A stretch of 16,914 nt of DNA from Thermoleophilaceae bacterium (GTDB lineage: Bacteria > Actinomycetota > Thermoleophilia > Solirubrobacterales > Thermoleophilaceae): contig JACCYP010000041.1 in NCBI GenBank assembly GCA_013696425.1, positions 1-16,914 of the forward strand. The letters are read 5' to 3'. Numbering within the stretch: position 1 is the stretch's first letter; every line of letters starts with the position of its first letter. The notes under the pieces are model-generated. The model saw only the letters and a program-made list of their open reading frames with translations. It ran no database searches and had not been told where the DNA came from. A program made the translations under genes and the position numbers. Positions 12,208 through 16,914 of the stretch are shown in pieces.

Positions 12208-13245
12208 CTAGCCGATGTAGATCGGCGCACCGACTTCGACCTTGGGGTACAGCTCGATGACGTCGGGGATCGCCATGCGCACGCAGCCGTGTGAGGCGCG
12301 GGTGCCGAGTGAGCCCGTCTGGTCGGTGCCGTGGATGCCGGCGCCGTCGAAGATGCCCATCCAGCGGGCCTTGAGGGGGTTGTCAGGGGCGCCGCCGGGG
12401 ATGACCCGCCCGGCGAGGTCTCCGGCCCATGGCTTGTTGGGCACGCTCCACGCCGCGTTGACGGCCTTGTTCTGGATGTTGTAGAGCCCTGCCGGTGTGT
12501 CGAATCCAGCCTGCCCGAGCGCGATCGTGTAGGTCTTCTTCAGCTTCAGGCGCTTGTAGAGGTGGAGCTTGAAGGTGTCGCGGTCGACGCGGATGAAGGT
12601 CGGGTACTTCTCCTCGAGCTGGCTGGTGCGAACCTTCGGCTTGACCACCTTGGCCTGCGGGACGACCGCGCCGCTGCCGGGGCGTACGAGCGCGGTTTCG
12701 ACCTCGTCCTGGAGCTTGCCGGACTTGAGCATGCGCCCCGTCTGGCCGGGAACCTTGGTGATCTCCCCGCCTTCGAAGGACACCGAGGCGTCCTTGGCCG
12801 GGCGGTCGACGGAGGCCTTCACGCGCTTCACGAGCTTGATGACCGCGGGCTTCGAGTACTTGACGTCGACATCGATCTCCTTGTCGATCTCGCCGCCGGT
12901 GACGCCACGGAAGGTGCGGCTGACCACGTTGCCGGTGCGGCTCTCGTCGATGGCCTCGTCGATCATCCGGTCGACGTCGGGGCGCACACGCGACTCGTCG
13001 GCGTCCAGGGTGAAGCGTTTGCGGCGGTGCTTGACAACCACCGGCTGTTGAAGCGGCTCGGCCACCTCGCGGCGCACCTTCTCGCGTGCATCCTCGGCGC
13101 TGAGGCCGCCGATGTCGACGCCGCCGACGGTCACGCCCTCGGCGACCGTCTCCTTCTTCGAGGAGTCGTAGGCATACACCCCGACCGCCCCTACGAGAAG
13201 GGCGACGATCGCTATCGCGAGCAGGGTGAATGACTTGTGCGGCAT
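12208..13245 (-). CDS. L,D-transpeptidase (YkuD) with N-terminal anchor and peptidoglycan-binding-like domain
   Basis: The 345-residue protein makes 3-3 cross-links in peptidoglycan (or attaches proteins to it) outside the cytoplasmic membrane. Residues about 7-27 (TLLAIAIVALLVGAVGVYAY) are an uncleaved anchor or signal. Residues about 35-205 contain the VanW/PG_binding_4-type region (VTVGGVDIGGLSAEDA, VVKHRRKRFTLDADESRVR). Residues about 213-345 are the YkuD catalytic domain, with H305 (IHGTD) and the S318-HGC-VR motif, where C321 is the nucleophile. PAGLYNIQNK and VPNKPWAG are typical flanks. A TAAACT box only six bases before ATG 13245 predicts a leaderless transcript. The convergent neighbour ends 11 bp away. 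Confidence 0.92.
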   Translation of the reverse strand: MPHKSFTLLAIAIVALLVGAVGVYAYDSSKKETVAEGVTVGGVDIGGLSAEDAREKVRREVAEPLQQPVVVKHRRKRFTLDADESRVRPDVDRMIDEAIDESRTGNVVSRTFRGVTGGEIDKEIDVDVKYSKPAVIKLVKRVKASVDRPAKDASVSFEGGEITKVPGQTGRMLKSGKLQDEVETALVRPGSGAVVPQAKVVKPKVRTSQLEEKYPTFIRVDRDTFKLHLYKRLKLKKTYTIALGQAGFDTPAGLYNIQNKAVNAAWSVPNKPWAGDLAGRVIPGGAPDNPLKARWMGIFDGAGIHGTDQTGSLGTRASHGCVRMAIPDVIELYPKVEVGAPIYIG

Positions 13246-13251
13246 CAGTGG

Positions 13252-13257
13252 AGTTTA
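13252..13257 (-). promoter_or_regulatory. -10 box for a leaderless L,D-transpeptidase transcript
   Basis: On the minus strand TAAACT is followed by six bases and then ATG 13245, placing the expected transcription start at or next to the A of the ATG. A possible -35 (TTGGGA) lies 19 bases upstream, slightly far. Leaderless messages are common in actinobacteria. The 72-bp gap to the SDR gene otherwise holds only a weak ACCC/GGGT hairpin. Confidence 0.42.
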
Positions 13258-13317
13258 GGCAGAGGCAAAGACGTTTTCCCAAACCATCGCAATACCCCTT
13301 GCGGGTGAGGCTGTTAT

Positions 13318-14616
13318 TCAGATCAGTGAGCCACGGCGGGCGAGGACGCCCTCGATGGCCCCGGTCACACTGGCGCGTGCCCGGTTTCCCCGTTCGTAAG
13401 CCAAAAGCGCCTGGAGATCGGTGGCTTCCATCGAGCCGAGCAGCGAGATGACCTCCTCCGATTCGAGGTCGTCGTACTGCTCGACCGGCGCAATCGGGCG
13501 CCTCGGGCGGGGCTTCGGCTTCGGACGCGGGGGATCCGGAGGGGGAGGTGGCGCCGACTGGGTGTCCTCGGCCTCCGCGTTTCCCTGCACGCTCGGGCTC
13601 CAGCGCAGGAACTCCTCGACCTCGCGCTCGTAGCGGTAGGGCTCGCGCACGCCCTTGAGGATCGGGTGCAGGCGCATGTGCTCGGCGAGCTTCTGGACGG
13701 CCTCGCGCGAGGTGTAGCGGTAGTTGAAGCCGGCCGCCTTGAGCTTGCGGTTGTCGACCCCGCGGCCGAAGCGCAGCTGGTTGACCATCTCCGGCGGCAC
13801 CTTCACGCCGATCCGGCGGGCTGCGTTCACCGCGAGGCCGGTGCCCCACGGCGGCAGGATCGGGGCCGGCGTGCGGCCGAGCAGCCCGATCACCTCGGAG
13901 AGGGCGAGTACCCCGTCCCCCGCCACGTTGTAGACGCCCGGGAGGTTCTCCTGGGCCACATGCTCGAGCGCATGCACCACGTCGTCCTCGTGCACGAACT
14001 GGTAGCGCGGATCGAAGCCGAGGATCATCGGAATGGCGGGCAGTGCGAAGAGCTGGGTGTGGGCGGTACGCACGTCAGGGCCGAGCACGTTCGCGAAACG
14101 CAGGATCGTGACGGTCGCGTTCGGGTTCTTCTCCGCGAACTCCCGCAGGGAGGCCTCGGCGTCCACGATGTCGCGCTCGATGCCGGTCCGCGGCGCGTGC
14201 GGGCGCGACATGCCCTCGGTGAAGAACGCGGGATCGTCCTGCTCGCAGCCGTAGTAGTGCGCGGAGGACTTGAGCACGACCTTGCGCACGGTCGTGTCCG
14301 GGCCCGAGCACGCAGCGAGGATGTTCATCGTGCCGATCACGTTGTTCTCGTGGGCGTTGCGCGAGGAACTGGTCGAGGAGTCGACCACCAGGCGGGTGTC
14401 GATCACCGTGTCGATGCGAGCGGCGTCGACGATGCGCTTGAGCAGCGCGTGCTGGGTGCCGACCTTCACGTACTCCGTGCGCTCGAGCTCGCCGGCGGGA
14501 TCGGAGGAGTCGACGCCGATGATCGTCTCGATCTCCTCGAAGGCCTCCATCTGCCGGGCCAGGCGATGGCCCCAGTACTTCGAGACGCCGGTGATGAGAA
14601 TGCGCTTGGAGCCCAT
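13318..14616 (-). CDS. SDR/NAD-dependent epimerase-like protein with degenerate active site and C-terminal helical domain
   Basis: The first 330 of 432 residues follow the extended-SDR fold: RILITGVSKYWGHRLA at the start, GVDSSDP after the second strand, KVVLKSSAHYYG, TVTILRFANVLGP and RYQFVHEDDVVHAL. Two hallmarks are altered. The TGxxGxxG nucleotide loop is TGVSKYWG (9-16), and at the expected YxxxK site the sequence is TGIERDIVDAE (144-154), lacking both Tyr and Lys. A Pro/Lys/Arg-rich linker (about 340-378) leads to a small helical domain (YDDLESEEVISLLGSMEATD, LQALLAYERGNRARASVTGA) that I recall at the ends of other actinobacterial proteins. Its ATG overlaps the acyltransferase TGA (TGATG). 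Mycobacteria have a similar neighbouring pair, galE2 (Rv0501)-Rv0502. The substrate is unknown. Confidence 0.8.
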   Translation of the reverse strand: MGSKRILITGVSKYWGHRLARQMEAFEEIETIIGVDSSDPAGELERTEYVKVGTQHALLKRIVDAARIDTVIDTRLVVDSSTSSSRNAHENNVIGTMNILAACSGPDTTVRKVVLKSSAHYYGCEQDDPAFFTEGMSRPHAPRTGIERDIVDAEASLREFAEKNPNATVTILRFANVLGPDVRTAHTQLFALPAIPMILGFDPRYQFVHEDDVVHALEHVAQENLPGVYNVAGDGVLALSEVIGLLGRTPAPILPPWGTGLAVNAARRIGVKVPPEMVNQLRFGRGVDNRKLKAAGFNYRYTSREAVQKLAEHMRLHPILKGVREPYRYEREVEEFLRWSPSVQGNAEAEDTQSAPPPPPDPPRPKPKPRPRRPIAPVEQYDDLESEEVISLLGSMEATDLQALLAYERGNRARASVTGAIEGVLARRGSLI

Positions 14617-15521
14617 CAGCCGAACCAGACCGATTTGCGCTCGCGCACCATCTCGAACAGGTTCTCCTGGATCCGGGCGCGCACCTCATGCGCCACGCTC
14701 TGCACCAGGGCGCGGTCCTCGTGCATTCCCTCGTCGTCGAAGTGGATCGGCTCGAGGAATCGGATCCGGAACTTGGCCGGCAGGTAGGTGAGCATCCCGG
14801 CCATGCCGAAGTGCGGGAAGGTCGGCGTCAGGGGTGCGTAGATCAGCCCGGTCAGCTTCTGCAGCGGCTTGATGTGGGCGAAGATCGGCTGTGCCTCCTC
14901 GGCGCCGACCACGCACACCGGCACGATCGGAGCACGCGCACGCATGGCGGCCTCGACGAACCCGCCGCGGCCGAAGCGGCGCAGCTTGTAGCGGTCCTTG
15001 TAGAGCTTCTCGGTGCCCTTGCGGCCCTCGGGGAACACGAGCACGAGCTGCTCCTCGTCGTACAGGAGGCGGTGCACGTTCGCGGGGTGGGCGGCGACGC
15101 AGCCGATCTTCGGGATCAGCATCGAGAAGCCCGGGTAGCCCTTGAAGAAGTGCTCGACGGTGATGTTGAGCGGGCGGGGGTGCGGATGCTCCTCCTTGAT
15201 CGACTTCCCGATCATGGCCGCGTCGGGCGGGAGCGCGCCCGAGTGGTTGGAGACGAGCAGCGCTCCGCCGGTGGCCGGGATGTTCTCGATGCCGTCGACC
15301 TCGCAGCGGAACCAGTAGCGGTAGTAGAAGTCGTAGAGGGTCCTGTCCATCAGCCCCTCGATCCGCTCCGAGCGGCCCCAGTCGTTCAGCTGGCGCTCGG
15401 GCTCCACCCCGGGCAGGTAGCGGCGCATGTCGTCCTCGCGGCGCGCCGGCAGGTTGCCGCGTTCGGTCTCCAGCGCCTCGTGCTCGCGCTGACTGAGACT
15501 CGTTCGTCCGCTATCGGTCAT
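14616..15521 (-). CDS. PlsC-family (lyso)phospholipid acyltransferase
   Basis: The 301-residue protein would transfer an acyl chain to a glycerophospholipid or similar acceptor at the membrane. The acyltransferase block begins near residue 75. ALLVSNHSGALPPDAAM carries the catalytic His and Asp in an HX6D spacing (H93, D100) instead of the usual HX4D; I recall this NHSG-LP-D form from the actinobacterial Rv0502-like branch. LVFPEGRKGTEK (163-166 FPEG) binds phosphate, and APIVPVCVVGAEEAQP follows. The first 60 residues are charged and not part of the domain. The gene starts 14 bp after the nucleotidase stop and overlaps the SDR-like gene start, so the three form one unit. No strong Shine-Dalgarno site is seen. 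Confidence 0.86.
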   Translation of the reverse strand: MTDSGRTSLSQREHEALETERGNLPARREDDMRRYLPGVEPERQLNDWGRSERIEGLMDRTLYDFYYRYWFRCEVDGIENIPATGGALLVSNHSGALPPDAAMIGKSIKEEHPHPRPLNITVEHFFKGYPGFSMLIPKIGCVAAHPANVHRLLYDEEQLVLVFPEGRKGTEKLYKDRYKLRRFGRGGFVEAAMRARAPIVPVCVVGAEEAQPIFAHIKPLQKLTGLIYAPLTPTFPHFGMAGMLTYLPAKFRIRFLEPIHFDDEGMHEDRALVQSVAHEVRARIQENLFEMVRERKSVWFG

Positions 15522-15535
15522 CGCGGGCGATTGTT

Positions 15536-16096
15536 TCAGTCACGGGCAAGCACCGGGTGCAGGGCGGCCGCGAGCTCCGGCCAGTCCTTGCCCGCCACGA
15601 CGTGGCCGCGCGCGACGAGCGCCTCATTCCAGGGGTGCACGATGGTCGCGGGCACGATGCCGGCCTCCAGTGCTCGCTCGATGTTCACCGGCGAATCGTC
15701 CACGAGCACATCGATCCCCAGTTCCACGCAGCGCGTGACCTTGTCGTAGGAGCAGAAGAGGTCGTCGTAGGGCATCCCGATCTGCTCGAGCCAGCGCGTG
15801 GTGGCACCGTGGGTCTCCTCGGCGCGGTGGCTCGTGACGTGGATCCAGTGGCTCTCTCCGTGCCAGCGCCGCACGGTGTCCACGGCCCCTGGATAGGGCT
15901 CGCCGGCGAGAATGTTCGCCTCCGAGTGCGTCTCCTGGATGACGGCCACGGCCTGGTCGCGGTCGAGCGCCGCTATGCCCCACCCGGTCTGCTTCTCGTA
16001 GGGAATCTCTATGCCGTGGCGATCGAGCACCACCCGCTCGATGAGGTCCCAGTAGTGGTGCAGCGTGGAGTCGATGTCGAGGGCTATTCGCGCCAA
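15536..16096 (-). CDS. HAD-superfamily 5'-nucleotidase-like phosphatase
   Basis: Starting from TTG 16096 the protein has 186 residues. HAD motif I is D7-I-D9-S-T (IALDIDSTLHHY), with the Asp nucleophile D7 and acid D9. Motif II is T87 in HVTSHR, motif III K118 in CSYDKVTR, and motif IV D132-D133 in VLVDDSPVN. The arrangement, with a small helical cap between motifs I and II, matches the NT5C/5'(3')-deoxyribonucleotidase-like branch. It would hydrolyse a small phosphate ester, perhaps a nucleotide, in the cytoplasm. The frame is open far upstream, but that part is antisense to the divergent hydrolase gene. TTG 16096 gives the usual short lead before motif I. It heads the unit with the acyltransferase and SDR-like genes. 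Confidence 0.78.
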   Translation of the reverse strand: MARIALDIDSTLHHYWDLIERVVLDRHGIEIPYEKQTGWGIAALDRDQAVAVIQETHSEANILAGEPYPGAVDTVRRWHGESHWIHVTSHRAEETHGATTRWLEQIGMPYDDLFCSYDKVTRCVELGIDVLVDDSPVNIERALEAGIVPATIVHPWNEALVARGHVVAGKDWPELAAALHPVLARD

Positions 16097-16117
16097 GGGC
16101 CAGATACGGTACGCGGG

Positions 16118-16914
16118 GTGCCGACGATCCTGCCATCCAAGGTGGTGCCGGCCACGCCACGGGCCGCGCGCCATGCCGGCGAGGACTACGGGGCCACCGC
16201 GCAGCCCGACTGGCGCACGATCGACTGGCCCGCCCACCTGAACTCGGCCGAGGTCGAGGGCCGCCGGCTGAACTACGTGGACATCGGGCCGCGTGACTCC
16301 CCGCACCAGCCGGTCGTGTTCATCCATGGGCTCGGCGGGATCTGGCAGAACTGGCTCGAGAACATCCCGCGCGCCGCGCAGGACCGGCGCGTGATCGCGA
16401 TGGACCTCCCCGGATTCGGGCACTCGGAGATGCCTCGCGAGAAGCATTCGATCTCGTCGATGGCGCGCGTCGTCGAGGGCCTGCTCGAGCGGCTCGGTCT
16501 GGGTCCGGTCGCGGTGGTCGGCAACTCGATGGGCGGCTTCATCTCGGCGGAGCTCGCAATCAAGTACCCGCAGCGGGTCGACCGGCTGGTGCTGGTGGCC
16601 GCCGCCGGGATTAGCAACAACGATGTCCGCCGCCGCCCGGCCTCGACGATCATGAAGATGGGCGCCATCCTGAGCGCCAACACCGTCGCCTCGCACCGGA
16701 TTGTGGCGCGCCGCCCGCGCCTGCGCCACGGTGCGCTCAGCATCGTCGCCCGCCACCCCGGCCGGCTCAGGGCGGACCTCGCGTACGAGGGGCTGCTCCA
16801 GGGTGTGGGCGCCCCCGGGTTCGCGGATGCCGTCGACGCCAACCTCGACTACGACTTCCGCGAATCGCTCCCGAAGATCGGCTGCCCGCCGCTCATCATC
16901 TGGGGCGACAAGGA
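16118..16914 (+). CDS. Alpha/beta hydrolase, Ser nucleophile, 3' end outside window
   Basis: The frame is open from GTG 16118 to the window edge (265 codons). VVFIHGLGGIWQNWLENIP (oxyanion region near 70-75), DLPGFGHSEMP and VAVVGNSMGG (nucleophile elbow, S137) are standard alpha/beta-hydrolase signatures. The strand carrying the acid residue is just reached (PPLIIWGDK); the catalytic His lies beyond the window. About 48 residues precede the core, without a signal peptide. Esterase or lipase-type activity on an unknown substrate is likely. Unlike the hydrolase at 4800-5576 it uses Ser rather than Asp. Its GTG is 21 bp from the divergent nucleotidase start; TACGGT (16105-16110) could be a -10 for a leaderless message. 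Confidence 0.82.
   Translation, partial: MPTILPSKVVPATPRAARHAGEDYGATAQPDWRTIDWPAHLNSAEVEGRRLNYVDIGPRDSPHQPVVFIHGLGGIWQNWLENIPRAAQDRRVIAMDLPGFGHSEMPREKHSISSMARVVEGLLERLGLGPVAVVGNSMGGFISAELAIKYPQRVDRLVLVAAAGISNNDVRRRPASTIMKMGAILSANTVASHRIVARRPRLRHGALSIVARHPGRLRADLAYEGLLQGVGAPGFADAVDANLDYDFRESLPKIGCPPLIIWGDK

Noticed and set aside
12199..12209. Short AGCC/GGCT hairpin between convergent genes as a terminator
   Set aside because: The stem is four base pairs, overlaps the L,D-transpeptidase stop and has no T-tract on either strand.

Overview
The window is a gene-dense, very GC-rich bacterial chromosome segment. Its start codons are mostly ATG or GTG with few Shine-Dalgarno sites, and overlapping stop/start pairs are common. 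The content points to a deep-branching actinobacterium, and the protein style resembles Thermoleophilia/Solirubrobacterales: a xerC-whiG-type sigma pair, an Rv1264-like adenylate cyclase, a galE2-like/acyltransferase pair as in mycobacteria, a fusA2-type EF-G-like GTPase, and a secreted protein with a lineage-typical YC-GGG domain. The taxonomic call is inference. I see no phage, insertion sequence, CRISPR array or defence system.

Layout. 1-1722: 3'-truncated tRNA-Cys and a UMF1-type transporter on the minus strand, then tRNA-Gly(GCC) and an alkyltransferase-like (ATL) gene on the plus strand. 1730-2362: secreted protein (minus). 2373-2568: two back-to-back gene-tail remnants. 2565-4311 (plus): a three-gene coupled unit of a small conserved protein, RNase HI and a class III adenylate cyclase. 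4262-4780: two-TM membrane protein (minus). 4800-5576: alpha/beta hydrolase (plus). 5578-5683: ATL tail remnant (minus). 5664-7055: three overlapping minus-strand genes (four-TM protein, peroxiredoxin-like protein, unknown protein). 7147-7203: remnant of the small protein's start. 7200-11937 (minus): tyrosine recombinase, WhiG/FliA-type sigma factor, EF-G-like GTPase and a zinc-ribbon protein. 11921-12196: small plus-strand hypothetical. 12208-16096 (minus): HAD nucleotidase-like protein, PlsC-family acyltransferase, degenerate SDR/epimerase-like protein and an L,D-transpeptidase. 16118-end: 3'-truncated alpha/beta hydrolase (plus).

The most unusual structure lies between 1456 and 7970. Four genes (ATL, hydrolase, zinc-ribbon protein X, small protein Y) each have an intact copy and a partial remnant on the opposite strand. 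The remnants fall at the two ends of the block X'-Y-rnhA-cyclase-membrane protein-hydrolase-ATL'. Turning that block around restores ATL> <hydrolase ... <cyclase <rnhA <Y <X, with Y directly following X by the same TGA/GTG overlap. This reads as the scar of an old inversion with duplicated ends, or as reversed insertion of a diverged homologous block. The secreted gene and the three-gene cassette each sit at one of its two junctions. X' differs from X mainly at third codon positions, so it diverged while still being read as protein.

How genes may cooperate: the xerC-sigma pair is a known actinobacterial linkage. HAD-acyltransferase-SDR form one transcription unit for lipid or envelope metabolism, followed by a cell-wall cross-linking enzyme. 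X, Y, RNase HI and the cyclase probably formed one operon downstream of the EF-G-like gene before the rearrangement.
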